A DNA stretch of 64,000 nucleotides, from contig NZ_CP150233.1 in assembly GCF_037974265.1 (NCBI RefSeq), forward strand, positions 2,480,001-2,544,000. Reading direction: 5' to 3'. Position 1 is the stretch's first letter. Each line of letters opens with the position of its first letter. Shown piece after piece: positions 25,303 through 34,389 of this stretch. Source of the DNA: Paenibacillus sp. FSL R5-0623 (lineage in GTDB: Bacteria > Bacillota > Bacilli > Paenibacillales > Paenibacillaceae). Position numbers and translations under genes: made by a program. Below the pieces are notes generated by a model. The model was not told where the DNA came from, searched no databases, and saw only the letters and a program-made list of their open reading frames with translations.

Positions 25303-26358
25303 GTGATATGGAGTACACGTGGACTTTTCAAAAAAGCCAATCAAGATGTACCAGACTCATCAGGTCGAGGTATGTTGCTTCAACAAGTGAGCAAGCGATT
25401 AGGTAATGCTCAAGTACTTGTTGAAATTAATCTGGAAGTGAAGCAGGGAGAATGTGCTGTGCTTGTTGGCAGAAACGGCTCGGGCAAAAGCACGTTGCTA
25501 CGTATGTTGGCAGGTATTTTGTTACCCGATACAGGATCGATCCAGCGCACAATGAAGGGTTCTCATGGGTATGCAGTAGATGGCCTGCCACGTTTACCCT
25601 TTACCTCTGGAGAGTATTTGTGGGACATGGGACGGATTCGGGGCATCCGCCCCGAAATACTGCGTGAGCGGATTAGAGAACTTAGTGAACTTTTATATCT
25701 GGATACCGCGTTCGATCAAAAGTTACCCTTATTATCGAAGGGCACACTGCAAAAAGTAAATTTGATTCAGGCCCTGTTACCTGGACCGGGTGGTCTTTTG
25801 CTGCTGGATGAACCTTTATCAGGCTTGGATATTCCAGCTCAAGAGGCAGTTGTATCCTTATTGGGACAATGGAAGGGTGAAGGGACATCCATCGTTACAG
25901 CTTGCCATGAACCGTTGCTTATTGAACGTTTGGCAGACCAGGTGATTGTGTTGAAGAAAGGCGGCGTGCTCCGCTACTGGAGTCGTGAAGATATACTTCA
26001 AGCTGGCGAACCCGTTGTACGTATTCAAAGTCAGACGAAAGCTGGAGAGGATCTGGCTAACGATCTATCTATTGTACAACAACCGGAAGTACTGTCTTTA
26101 GTTCGTAATACGAGCTCAGGGATATCCAATTCTTGGTTGTGGGATTGGAAAGTAGTTCAACAATCAACAGATGATGTCCTCAGAATGATCCTGGCATCCG
26201 GAGGTTCGGTTGTGTCTGTACAACAGGAAGAAAGTCAATTACATATGGAAAGTCTGCTGGAAGGACAACATCCAGCTGTACATGCGAGTCGTGGAGGTGT
26301 CACAGAATCTGTGGACTTAAGCTCTTCCATGGATGATGCGGGGGGAGAAGCCGAATGA
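25303..26358 (+). CDS. ABC transporter ATP-binding protein
   Basis: This 351-aa ATPase has Walker A VGRNGSGKST, a degenerate signature LLSKGTLQKVNLIQAL, Walker B LLLLDEPLSGLD and the H-loop TACHE. A C-terminal extension of about 120 residues lacks recognised motifs. The GTG at 25303 lies six bases after the argS stop; ATG 25372 (MLLQQVSKRLG) is the alternative start. Its stop overlaps the start of the membrane partner (ATGA), so it is coupled to it. The substrate is not evident. Position after argS implies co-transcription with a translation gene. Confidence 0.85.
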   Translation: MIWSTRGLFKKANQDVPDSSGRGMLLQQVSKRLGNAQVLVEINLEVKQGECAVLVGRNGSGKSTLLRMLAGILLPDTGSIQRTMKGSHGYAVDGLPRLPFTSGEYLWDMGRIRGIRPEILRERIRELSELLYLDTAFDQKLPLLSKGTLQKVNLIQALLPGPGGLLLLDEPLSGLDIPAQEAVVSLLGQWKGEGTSIVTACHEPLLIERLADQVIVLKKGGVLRYWSREDILQAGEPVVRIQSQTKAGEDLANDLSIVQQPEVLSLVRNTSSGISNSWLWDWKVVQQSTDDVLRMILASGGSVVSVQQEESQLHMESLLEGQHPAVHASRGGVTESVDLSSSMDDAGGEAE

Positions 26359-27065
26359 TCTATCTGACCCGATATTTGTTAAGGCATCACATTCGTTCAC
26401 AGAAATATTTTGCACCGGTTATCTTTTATATCATCGCCATGCTGCTGATCTATTCCTACAAACCCAACCCTATTGCGGACAGTTACAGTGTCACGGCTAT
26501 GCTGTTATTTCTGGCAGCTGCTTGGCTCGGAGTAATGGTGATGAATACCGAACCTGCAAAGCAGGTTCAATTACTTGTCCTTCATACAGGAAGCAGGCGT
26601 AAGGTTGTAACAAGTCAACTCATCTGTGCCTGGATAATGCAATTCATGCTCACCGCAATCACTGTGCTGTATCCCGTGTTCGCGGGAATGTTCGAGAGAC
26701 AACCTACAGGTGAGGAGTGGATGATGACTTGGTTAGGACATCTGGGGTTATCGTTGCTGGGATTGGTCATTAGTGTATTTTTTCAAAAATCGTACATTCC
26801 CTTGCTTAGTCGAAGTATGCCTGCCCTGATTATTGTATTATTACTATCGTTTATCCAAGGTTCCTTAAGTGAACGGTTGCCTGAATCGTTAGAATGGCTT
26901 GGCCGCATTCTTCCACCAGCCTTTTATCTGGTTCGTGAGATGATGTTATTTGATGAATCAAAGATGGACTCTTTTGTCTGGGTTATGCTGTGGACTGTGC
27001 TCTATGCATTAGGGTTACTAATCATCCATGTGTGGCTGTCCGGAAGAAGAGATCTGCGGAGTTAG
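26355..27065 (+). CDS. ABC transporter membrane protein (six-helix type)
   Basis: The 236-aa hydrophobic protein overlaps the stop codon of the ATPase gene and has about six membrane helices: YFAPVIFYIIAMLLIYSY; VTAMLLFLAAAWLGVMV; LICAWIMQFMLTAITVLYPV; WLGHLGLSLLGLVISVFF; PALIIVLLLSFIQ; and VWVMLWTVLYALGLLIIHVW. It is the probable permease of this two-gene exporter of the ABC-2-like type. Cargo is unknown. The basic C-tail SGRRDLRS is cytoplasmic. Confidence 0.8.
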   Translation: MIYLTRYLLRHHIRSQKYFAPVIFYIIAMLLIYSYKPNPIADSYSVTAMLLFLAAAWLGVMVMNTEPAKQVQLLVLHTGSRRKVVTSQLICAWIMQFMLTAITVLYPVFAGMFERQPTGEEWMMTWLGHLGLSLLGLVISVFFQKSYIPLLSRSMPALIIVLLLSFIQGSLSERLPESLEWLGRILPPAFYLVREMMLFDESKMDSFVWVMLWTVLYALGLLIIHVWLSGRRDLRS

Positions 27066-27164
27066 GAGACGCGCTTCCCGATAACTTGAATGTTGCTCTT
27101 GGTTTGGTTAGGATAGAGGGACATGGAATGGTTAACATTGTACGGTTGAAGGGGGCGCTCGCAT

Positions 27165-27710
27165 ATGCAAAATACAGATATCCAGAATGGTGACATGCTG
27201 GACAGCGAACACTCCAGGGAATTGTTTGCCTATTACGGATTGGCAGTGTACTACGGGCAGGCGCTTGAACAGCAGCTGGTCAATCTGATTTTATTAATGA
27301 AAATGTCTCAGGGCAAAGCCGTGTCTGAAGAGGATCTGGAAGATCTGTACGAACGAAAGATGAGCAGTTCACTGGGGCAGCTCATTCACGAAGTGCGCCA
27401 TCATTTTACATTCTCTGAGGAAGAGACTCGCCAGTTGAATGAGTTATGGCAGCAACGTAACCGTATTGTACATCATTATTTCAAGGAACGAATTCACGAG
27501 ACATTCAGTCCGGAAGGACGATCACGCATGATTAAGGAATTGGAGGATTTCAAAGACCGTGCACAGGAGTTGGAGATCCGTCTTCAGCAATATACGGGTG
27601 CCTGGATCGCAGAGCTTGGTCTGGATGCCGAATCCGCAGCAGCTCTGCAAACGCTGGAGCGTATGCATACCGAGAGTATGCAAGCAAGGGCTTTGGAAGA
27701 GGATGAATGA
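27165..27710 (+). CDS. Helical protein with a HEPN-like RNxxxH motif, unknown function
   Basis: The 181-aa protein is almost fully alpha-helical. It carries WQQRNRIVHHYF, where Arg98-Asn99 and His103 fit the R-x4-6-H signature of HEPN ribonuclease-fold proteins, preceded by an amphipathic helix (LAVYYGQALEQQLVNLILLM). No nucleotidyltransferase partner lies next to it. Its stop overlaps the start of the DUF218 gene. The HEPN assignment is an inference from one motif and overall helicity, and the protein may be a non-enzymatic member. Confidence 0.6.
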   Translation: MQNTDIQNGDMLDSEHSRELFAYYGLAVYYGQALEQQLVNLILLMKMSQGKAVSEEDLEDLYERKMSSSLGQLIHEVRHHFTFSEEETRQLNELWQQRNRIVHHYFKERIHETFSPEGRSRMIKELEDFKDRAQELEIRLQQYTGAWIAELGLDAESAAALQTLERMHTESMQARALEEDE

Positions 27711-28327
27711 CAAGCAAACGGATAACGAAACGCTGGATATTAATAACGGCTCTGGCTGTAGTATTAGTTGGAATCCTGTGGACTGTTGTTACGGCAGTAC
27801 GTATATCTGCATATACAGATGAGGATTCATCCAGGATATCGGATACAGCAATCATTCTGGGCGCAGCTGTGGCGGGGGATAACCCTTCACCTGTATTTCG
27901 CGAACGTATTGAACACGGGATTAAATTATACCGTCAGGGTACCGTTCGTAATCTGCTTTTCACAGGCGGGTCAGGTGATGATGGAGAACATACGGAAGCT
28001 GAAGTGGGTCAGAAGTATGCCATCGCACATGGAGTAGATCCTGCGGACATTCGCATAGAGACCAAATCCAGAATTACCGAGGAGAATCTGGTCAATTCAA
28101 TTCCAATTGGTGAACAGGCCGGTTATCAAACCTATACAATTGTGAGTGATCCGTTACATATGAAACGGGCCATGAAGCTGGCTGCCGGACTGGGTATGGA
28201 TGCCGTACCCTCTCCGACACGAACTACGGCGTATCGAACCTGGCGCAGCAAGTTTCCTTTTCTCGCAAGAGAGACCGTGATGTACATGGGATATACGATC
28301 AAAGGATGGATAGACAATCCGCAGTAG
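27707..28327 (+). CDS. DUF218 (SanA/YdcF/ElyC-like) membrane protein
   Basis: This 206-aa protein has an N-terminal membrane anchor (WILITALAVVLVGILWTVVT) and an extracytoplasmic DUF218 domain with AIILGAAVAGDNPSPVFRER, LLFTGGSGDDGEHTEAEVG and TIVSDPLHMKRA. The family includes SanA and ElyC, linked to envelope integrity and vancomycin tolerance in enteric bacteria; the reaction is unknown. ATG 27707 overlaps the preceding stop, so the two genes are translationally coupled. Confidence 0.88.
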   Translation: MTSKRITKRWILITALAVVLVGILWTVVTAVRISAYTDEDSSRISDTAIILGAAVAGDNPSPVFRERIEHGIKLYRQGTVRNLLFTGGSGDDGEHTEAEVGQKYAIAHGVDPADIRIETKSRITEENLVNSIPIGEQAGYQTYTIVSDPLHMKRAMKLAAGLGMDAVPSPTRTTAYRTWRSKFPFLARETVMYMGYTIKGWIDNPQ

Positions 28328-28356
28328 CCATGAGGTTGCACGCGGATTGTTTTTTT
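28315..28356 (+). terminator. Intrinsic terminator of the DUF218 gene
   Basis: CAATCCGC pairs with GCGGATTG and is followed by T7. The stop codon lies inside the loop. Confidence 0.75.
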
Positions 28357-28403
28357 GTCTGGACGAAATAAACAGTAACGGAATTTGAATCCCGATGAAA
28401 ATA

Positions 28404-28457
28404 CAAAAAACCGATCTACACCGCAAACCCTGAGGTAGCTGTGTAGATCGGTTTTTG
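28404..28457. terminator. Bidirectional terminator between the DUF218 gene and bmrD
   Basis: AAAAAACCGATCTACAC pairs with GTGTAGATCGGTTTTT, giving T-runs on both strands for the two converging transcripts. Confidence 0.85.
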
Positions 28458-28517
28458 TGTTGCCGTCGAGTACATCATTTTTGATTGGTTACTTAAAGAG
28501 CTTTCTGTTTTACTCTG

Positions 28518-30608
28518 TTATGCATTGCCTCCGGCAAAGGAGGTGGAGGTTGGAACGGAATCACCTGACGGATTCTCGAGAGTTGCGACCGCTGCTGCTT
28601 GCGTACCTTGCTGGAGCTGATACATTTTATAATAGCGGCCTTTAAGCTCCATCAGTTCATCATGTGCACCTTGCTCAACGATACGCCCACGATGCAGAAC
28701 CAGAATCTGATCTGCTGAACGAATGGTGGAGAGACGGTGAGCAATGATGAAGGTGGTACGTCCTTTTTTGAGGACTTCGAGTGCGTTCTGAATTAAAGCT
28801 TCTGTTTCCGTATCGATATTGGCTGTCGCTTCATCCAGAATGAGGATGGCCGGATCAAATGCCAGTGCCCGAGCGAAGGAGATCAATTGACGCTGTCCAG
28901 CGGATAATGTGCTTCCTTTTTCGATGACAGGTTCGTCAAAGCCTTGAGGCAAATGAGCCAGTATACGTTCGGCTCCTACATCACGCAACGCCTGTTCAAT
29001 TCGTTCACGGGAAATCTTCTCATCGCCAAGACTGACGTTGGAAGCAATGGTGCCTGTGAACAGATACGGGTCCTGCAATACAATCCCCATATGCTCGCGA
29101 ATCCACTGTTTAGGCAGATCTTTGACGTTCTGACCGTCAATCGTGATCTTGCCTTTTTGCGGATCATAGAACCGGAACAGCAGGTTGATGATTGAGCTTT
29201 TACCTGAACCGGTGTGACCGACCAGAGCGACGGTCTGACCTTGGGATGCTTTAAACGAGATATTGTTGAGCACATAATCCTTTTTATAGGCAAAGGATAC
29301 ATCGTCGAAGACAACATTCCCTTTGTATCTTGGCATGGAGCCATCCGTTACAGCTTCTCCCTTTTCATCCATCAGCTCAAAGACGCGACCAGCAGATACG
29401 AGGGAGGAGTCCAGGTTGGCGAGTTGATTCACCATACCGGTGATTGGCTGGAACAAGCGACCCAGAACATCAACGAAGGCATACAGAACACCCAGTGAGA
29501 TAATACTTGTGCCATCCAGCACACTGGAACCGAAGTACCACAGGACCACCGCAAAGGCAATATTCCGTAATACGTTAACCAGGTTGTGTGAGGTGAAGGC
29601 ATTCAGGTTCAGCATTTTGTTCTGGTGTTTCATATAGTCATCATTCAGATCTTCGAATTCCTGTTTGGTTTGTTTCTGATGGCGGAATACGCGTATAATG
29701 GACATCCCCTGAATGGACTCGTTAATGATTGCATTGATCTCACTCAGTCGTGATCGAATGATCGTGTTGTACCGAGTGGCGAATTTGCGATAGAGCACAA
29801 TCCATGTAATGAGCATCGGCACAACGAATAACGAGATAAGACCCAGGCGAACATCAAGCAGGAAGAGTGCAACATACACACCTGTAATCGTGATGATTCC
29901 TGAGAAGAAGTTCGAAAGAACGGCAACGAACAGATCCTTGACGGCTTCTGTGTCGTTCGTGACCCGAGATACAACTTTACCTGCGGGCAGGTTATCAAAA
30001 AAGTGCACCGGCAGTCGCTGAATATGGGCATACACATCGTTACGCAGTCTTTGAATGACCTTGTTGGCCGAGGACTGCAGCCAGAATGTTTTACCAAACT
30101 CCATAATGACCGAGATCACGAGGAAGATCATGTAATACACAATTAATTGATAGATGCTGGGCATCTCCGGTTTGTAAAAAGCAAACAGTTCACCAGCGGA
30201 CAGCGGTGTTGCCGCATATTGGCCTGTCACTTCACCTGCGCGTGTAACCGTGAGGGTTCCATCCGTATATGTGCGGTCTCCGTCAGGTGCGCTTACCGGT
30301 TCGTTTACAAAATAAAAACTTCTGCCGGCTTGTAAAACCCGCACTTCGGAACCTTTGTTTTCATCCGGTTCGAACAAGCCTTCGCGTTTGTAGTTTTTAC
30401 CGTTGTAGACTGCGGCTTCATCTGAAGCTGTTGTCTCATAGAAAGGCTGCTCAATCGCGAGCAAGTGATTGTCGATCATGGATTTGGCGATGAACGGCCC
30501 GGCAAGCTCGGCCGCAACACCAATGGTAAGCATAATTAATGCAGCGATAAATGTTCCTTTGGCTTTCAAGGCGTAATCAAGCAGCCTTTTGCCTGTATTA
30601 GACTTCAA
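28518..30608 (-). CDS. bmrD: BmrD/YheH-type heterodimeric ABC multidrug exporter subunit
   Basis: The 696-aa half-transporter has an N-terminal six-helix domain with a large insertion of about 100 residues between the first two helices, as in B. subtilis YheH. The ATPase domain carries Walker A GHTGSGKS, signature LSAGQRQL, Walker B AILILDEAT and the H-loop AHRLS. Pairing with the upstream BmrC-like subunit is expected. TTG 30608 is used, with AGGAGGT seven bases before it. Only 12 bases separate the two genes. Confidence 0.9.
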   Translation of the reverse strand: MKSNTGKRLLDYALKAKGTFIAALIMLTIGVAAELAGPFIAKSMIDNHLLAIEQPFYETTASDEAAVYNGKNYKREGLFEPDENKGSEVRVLQAGRSFYFVNEPVSAPDGDRTYTDGTLTVTRAGEVTGQYAATPLSAGELFAFYKPEMPSIYQLIVYYMIFLVISVIMEFGKTFWLQSSANKVIQRLRNDVYAHIQRLPVHFFDNLPAGKVVSRVTNDTEAVKDLFVAVLSNFFSGIITITGVYVALFLLDVRLGLISLFVVPMLITWIVLYRKFATRYNTIIRSRLSEINAIINESIQGMSIIRVFRHQKQTKQEFEDLNDDYMKHQNKMLNLNAFTSHNLVNVLRNIAFAVVLWYFGSSVLDGTSIISLGVLYAFVDVLGRLFQPITGMVNQLANLDSSLVSAGRVFELMDEKGEAVTDGSMPRYKGNVVFDDVSFAYKKDYVLNNISFKASQGQTVALVGHTGSGKSSIINLLFRFYDPQKGKITIDGQNVKDLPKQWIREHMGIVLQDPYLFTGTIASNVSLGDEKISRERIEQALRDVGAERILAHLPQGFDEPVIEKGSTLSAGQRQLISFARALAFDPAILILDEATANIDTETEALIQNALEVLKKGRTTFIIAHRLSTIRSADQILVLHRGRIVEQGAHDELMELKGRYYKMYQLQQGTQAAAVATLENPSGDSVPTSTSFAGGNA

Positions 30609-30620
30609 TGAATTGACCTC

Positions 30621-32366
30621 CTACGTGGACAGATTGGACTCGACCTGTTGCCGTTCATACTGTTCACGGTACCAGCCGTTCATGGCTAACAGTTCCTGGT
30701 GAGTGCCTTCTTCCGTAATTTTCCCGTGCTCCAGTACGATGATTCGGTCAGCATGTTCAATAGCAGACAGGCGATGAGTCGAGATCAGCGTGGTTTTGCC
30801 CGAGCGTTTGTTGCGTATATTTTCAATGATTTTGGCTTCAGTACGTGCATCGACAGCAGATAAGGCATCATCCAGGATCAGAATATCAGGATTGGCAATA
30901 AAGGCACGCGCCAGCGATACCCGCTGTTTCTGTCCACCGGACAGAGAGATTCCTTTTTCACCAACTAGTGTATCCAGTCCATCGGACAAGGTTCCCAGAT
31001 CACCGTCAAAAGCGGCGGTACGAATGGCTTCCATGATAACTTCATCACTGGCCCCAGGTTTACCAAATTGAATGTTCTGACGAACTGATTTGGAGAACAA
31101 AACTTGTTCCTGTGGTACGTACCCAATCCAGCTGTGCAAGTCATCTTTGGCGATATCCTGAATTGGATGACCCGAGATGCTTAATGTGCCCGAACCGGCA
31201 GGGTATTCATGAAGCAGTTGTTTGAGCAAAGTAGACTTACCGCTACCCGTACGGCCCACAACACCTAATGTTTGACCCCGTCGCAACGAAAAGCTGATGT
31301 GACTGAGATTGTCCACAGTGGAACTTGGGTAACGGAATGTAACATCCTGCATCGCAATTTCTTCCGGATTCGTAACGTGAGCAGGTTGATCCACATCTTG
31401 TACGGCAGGTTCTACCGATAAAGTCTCGTTGACCCGATCAAGCGAAGCGCTACCACGTTGCATCAGGTTAATTAATTCGCCGATGGCAAACATGGGCCAG
31501 ATCATCATCCCCAGGTACATATTGAACGATACGAGATCTCCCAGGGTAATTTCATTATGAAATACAAGATATATGCCGTAGGCAAGTGCAATCACATAAC
31601 TGAGTCCAACGAAGAGGCGGATGGTAGGTTCAAATAGGGCATCCATTCTGGCAACAGCCAAATTTTTGCGATACACATCTTCGGTCACATCGGAGAACCG
31701 TTTCTCGTCCAGACGTTCCTGCACATAGGCACGCACGACGCGAATACCGGCGATGGATTCCAGTACCTGGTCATTCATATCTCCGAATGCATCCTGTGCC
31801 AGGGTGTAACGTTGATGTACAGCTTTACCATAGATCATCATGGCAATGGCGATAAAAGGTAATGGCAGGATTGCCGCCAAGGTCAGTTTCCAGCTGACCA
31901 GGAAACCCATGGCGAACAATACGGTGGCCAGAAAGGCTGTAGAGTCTGTTAAAGTCAGCATGCCGAAGCCTGCTGTAGTAGCAATGGAACGAAGATCATT
32001 GGTGGCCCGAGCCATCAGATCTCCTGTTCGGTTTTTCTCAAAAAAGGGAGGAGTCATCCGTAACAAGTGGTCCATGAAGCGTGAACGAAGCAGTCGTTCC
32101 ACCAGATTGGCACCACCAAACAGTTTGTGCATCCAAACATATGTAACCAGATAGATAATGATGACCGTTCCCAGAATAAGCAAAATATAACGGGTAAGTG
32201 AGGTGCCAGTAATGGAACCGCGCACAATCTCGTCGATGGCATTACCAAGAAGACGAGGAGGCAGCAGTTCGGCAATGCCCACCAGAATAAGCAAAATGAC
32301 ACCGGTTAGGTATCGTTTGCGTTCCAGCCGGAAGAACCAGGCCAGGTTTTTAAGTACAGAGAACAA
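30621..32366 (-). CDS. bmrC: BmrC/YheI-type heterodimeric ABC multidrug exporter subunit
   Basis: The 581-aa half-transporter has six membrane helices and an ATPase domain with Walker A GRTGSGKST, signature LSGGQKQR, Walker B ILILDDALSAVD and STHRLS. The Asp in place of the catalytic Glu after Walker B (LDDA) marks the degenerate site usual for one partner of such heterodimers. TTG 32366 follows AAGGGA. In B. subtilis the homologous pair exports drugs and is induced by translation inhibitors through a leader peptide; the same layout is seen upstream here. Confidence 0.9.
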   Translation of the reverse strand: MFSVLKNLAWFFRLERKRYLTGVILLILVGIAELLPPRLLGNAIDEIVRGSITGTSLTRYILLILGTVIIIYLVTYVWMHKLFGGANLVERLLRSRFMDHLLRMTPPFFEKNRTGDLMARATNDLRSIATTAGFGMLTLTDSTAFLATVLFAMGFLVSWKLTLAAILPLPFIAIAMMIYGKAVHQRYTLAQDAFGDMNDQVLESIAGIRVVRAYVQERLDEKRFSDVTEDVYRKNLAVARMDALFEPTIRLFVGLSYVIALAYGIYLVFHNEITLGDLVSFNMYLGMMIWPMFAIGELINLMQRGSASLDRVNETLSVEPAVQDVDQPAHVTNPEEIAMQDVTFRYPSSTVDNLSHISFSLRRGQTLGVVGRTGSGKSTLLKQLLHEYPAGSGTLSISGHPIQDIAKDDLHSWIGYVPQEQVLFSKSVRQNIQFGKPGASDEVIMEAIRTAAFDGDLGTLSDGLDTLVGEKGISLSGGQKQRVSLARAFIANPDILILDDALSAVDARTEAKIIENIRNKRSGKTTLISTHRLSAIEHADRIIVLEHGKITEEGTHQELLAMNGWYREQYERQQVESNLST

Positions 32367-32432
32367 GTGTTATCCCTTCCTTTCGATGTCCGAGAAATGC
32401 AGATTCCGTTCATGTATGCTGAAAAGTACCCA

Positions 32433-32468
32433 CAAAAAAAGACATACCGCACGCAGGCGGTATGTCTT
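32433..32468 (-). terminator. Attenuator terminator in the bmrCD leader
   Basis: On the minus strand AAGACATACCGC pairs perfectly with GCGGTATGTCTT around a 6-base loop and is followed by T7. It lies between the leader peptide and bmrC, so it must be overcome for exporter expression. Confidence 0.8.
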
Positions 32469-32580
32469 CATATAATCATACGGCAGCATGGCTCAGAGAA
32501 CAGAGCCGTTACCATATATAAGTTCGATTGTGAGTAAACATCACAGAGGTTCTAATGAAAGAACGCCTTGTCATGCCGAC

Positions 32581-32661
32581 TTATGAACGGAATAATGATT
32601 TCGGGTGTGCTCCGGTATTTAGTTGTGTGCTGAATTGACCAATCATATGTTTGTTAAACAC
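32581..32661 (-). CDS. Leader peptide of the bmrCD operon (26 aa)
   Basis: A short reading frame starts with GTG at 32661 and ends with TAA at 32581. It begins MFNKHMIGQFSTQ and ends HPKSLFRS. The ribosome site AAAGGGTGA lies five or six bases before the start. It sits about 50 bases inside the transcript that would start near 32711, and 113 bases before the attenuator hairpin. B. subtilis bmrB plays the equivalent role, translated ahead of bmrCD so that stalled ribosomes prevent termination. The peptide sequence is not recognisably similar. Confidence 0.6.
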   Translation of the reverse strand: MFNKHMIGQFSTQLNTGAHPKSLFRS

Positions 32662-32717
32662 CGTAATCACCCTTTCTTTTTTTGGAAATAAATACAATGT
32701 AGACCTCGTATGTTTGC

Positions 32718-32747
32718 ATCTTAACACCAGCTTTTACAATCTGTCAA
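32718..32747 (-). promoter_or_regulatory. Promoter of the bmrCD leader transcript
   Basis: On the minus strand TTGACA (32747-32742) and TGT-TAAGAT (-10 at 32723-32718) are separated by 18 bases with an extended -10. Confidence 0.6.
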
Positions 32748-32852
32748 ACATTTTTCACAACTTATTTTGTCTTTATGTGGTCACTCGGGTTTGTATTCAA
32801 GTCCCTGTCGAGATATGATGGAACATATATATACAGAAGGAGCTGACACCAA

Positions 32853-33149
32853 ATGAGTACCATACATGTATCCGATCAAGCTGCTCGCTGGTACAAGGAA
32901 GAACTGAATTTGAACGAGGGAGACAGTATTCGATTTTTTGCCCGTTATAGCTCTGGCGGAGGTCTTCACCCTGGATTTTCGCTAGGTATTGCTGTGGAGA
33001 AACCAAGACATCCTGCGGATCAAACCGAAGTGTCGGGGATTCAATTCTTTATGGAAGATCACGATTATTGGTATCTGAAAGGGCACCAACTGCATGTGGA
33101 TATCGTTGATGAAGGTCAGGATATTGAATACCGTTATACGGAAGTCTAG
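32853..33149 (+). CDS. HesB-like (YneR-type) protein without cluster cysteines
   Basis: This 98-aa protein belongs to the HesB/YneR group related to A-type iron-sulfur carriers. The pattern SDQAARWYKEELNLNEGDSI, FFARYSSGGGLHPGFSLGIA and FFMEDHDYWYLKGHQL is typical. It has no cysteine at all, so it cannot bind a cluster the way IscA does; the function is unknown. The gene has its own AAGGAG ribosome site and diverges from the bmrCD promoter region. Confidence 0.85.
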   Translation: MSTIHVSDQAARWYKEELNLNEGDSIRFFARYSSGGGLHPGFSLGIAVEKPRHPADQTEVSGIQFFMEDHDYWYLKGHQLHVDIVDEGQDIEYRYTEV

Positions 33150-33248
33150 GGCGATTTTGAGACATACCCTAATCCTTGAAGTATTCTGCTAAGTAATAGA
33201 TGGATTACAGGTCGCCACCGGCTTCCGAGTAGGAGGAGGGGATAAGCA

Positions 33249-33698
33249 GTGAATCTGCCAGCACGAGATTTGGCCCAGTATATCGCAAAACGCTCTCATA
33301 TTGTTGTAAAGGCGGCTGTGCGGGCTGAGAACGAACAAGGTGAATTACTGCTGATTCAGCATGCTGAGCACGGTCACTGGCGGTTGCCAGCAGGTGAGAT
33401 GCGCCCGGGTGAGGCCATTGAAGATGCTGCACATCGGGAGTTATGGGAAGAGACAGGTTGGACTGCTGATACCATGACACTGGAAGGTCTCTATTCGGGG
33501 CCTGATCTTCGGTATCTGCATTCAAGCGGAGATGAAGAGTATTATGTCATTGCCCTGTTCCGGACAGTGATCATTCAGGATGACCTTGTAGAGTCGCGTG
33601 TAAATAGTGATGCAGGTCTGAAGTTTTTTGCGCTGGAGTCGTTACCACCTCTTAATCAGATTAGCCGAATCCTGTTAGCGCGGGATATTGCAGAATAA
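33249..33698 (+). CDS. Nudix hydrolase
   Basis: The 149-aa Nudix protein has the box GEMRPGEAIEDAAHRELWEE followed by TG, with all catalytic glutamates. Such enzymes cleave nucleoside diphosphates linked to another moiety. The substrate is not predictable; the group includes 8-oxo-dGTP and ADP-ribose hydrolases. GTG 33249 is used after GGAGGAGGGG. A bidirectional terminator follows. Confidence 0.87.
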   Translation: MNLPARDLAQYIAKRSHIVVKAAVRAENEQGELLLIQHAEHGHWRLPAGEMRPGEAIEDAAHRELWEETGWTADTMTLEGLYSGPDLRYLHSSGDEEYYVIALFRTVIIQDDLVESRVNSDAGLKFFALESLPPLNQISRILLARDIAE

Positions 33699-33714
33699 AA
33701 TAAGTGTTGACCGC

Positions 33715-33765
33715 AAAAAAATGACCTTGGCATGCACGATAAAGTGGATGCCAAGGTCATTTTTT
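33715..33765. terminator. Bidirectional terminator after the Nudix gene
   Basis: AAAAATGACCTTGGCAT pairs with ATGCCAAGGTCATTTTT; T-runs occur on both strands. Confidence 0.85.
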
Positions 33766-33797
33766 AAAAAATCCGATTCAGGTGCTCAGAGCATGAA

Positions 33798-34310
33798 CTA
33801 CACTTGATCCAGTGGTTCATCATCCATCGCAAAATCAAAATCATCAATATCAAATACCTGTACAGGTGATTCAGACTCAATTATGCGTGCAATCAGTTCA
33901 ACCTGATCGGTGAGAATCGGGATACTCAGGCGCTGAGATGTCAGCAGCAGTTCGGTCTCAATGGGATCGAAATACTCCCCGTACTGTGCCGTATCTATTG
34001 CATTGATAATGGCAATGGATACTTGGTCACCAAATAAAATGGAGGGGCTTTTGGCCCATGGAACAAGTAACGCACGCTCTATTTTTTTCTTATTCAGCGG
34101 TTCCTCGAAATAAGAAATCATTTCATTGATTTTGGATTTCACATGCTGATCATCTGCCGGGTTATCCATCATGGGATCAGGACTGGTCTGGAATTCATAT
34201 AGCTCAAGGATGGTGGTATAAGGAACAATATATTCAACAGGCGCGGGCGGCGCTAACAATTGACCGTAAATGGCCACCATCACGGCTTCTGTAATAAACT
34301 GACGTGACAT
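33798..34310 (-). CDS. Conserved hypothetical acidic protein
   Basis: The 170-aa protein begins MSRQFITEAVMVAIYGQLL and is acidic and soluble, ending DFDFAMDDEPLDQV. Visible stretches are IERALLVPWAKSPSILFGDQ and GEYFDPIETELLLTSQRL. I recognise no enzymatic motif; similar Paenibacillus proteins have been given unsupported names such as ADP-heptose synthase. The start at 34310 is chosen because GGAGG lies 11 bases upstream; a longer frame to 34346 exists. It is transcribed toward the Nudix gene. Confidence 0.7.
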   Translation of the reverse strand: MSRQFITEAVMVAIYGQLLAPPAPVEYIVPYTTILELYEFQTSPDPMMDNPADDQHVKSKINEMISYFEEPLNKKKIERALLVPWAKSPSILFGDQVSIAIINAIDTAQYGEYFDPIETELLLTSQRLSIPILTDQVELIARIIESESPVQVFDIDDFDFAMDDEPLDQV

Positions 34311-34389
34311 GGTTCCTGAATCCTCCTGCGCCATTAATAGTTGCAAAGTGAATCTATACGTTTATGCAACAGCATAACCACAATAGAAC

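Noticed and set aside
26990..27193. Additional gene between the ABC permease and the HEPN-like gene
   Set aside because: The frame overlaps the permease in another register and lacks a ribosome site; the 27066-27164 gap shows nothing else.
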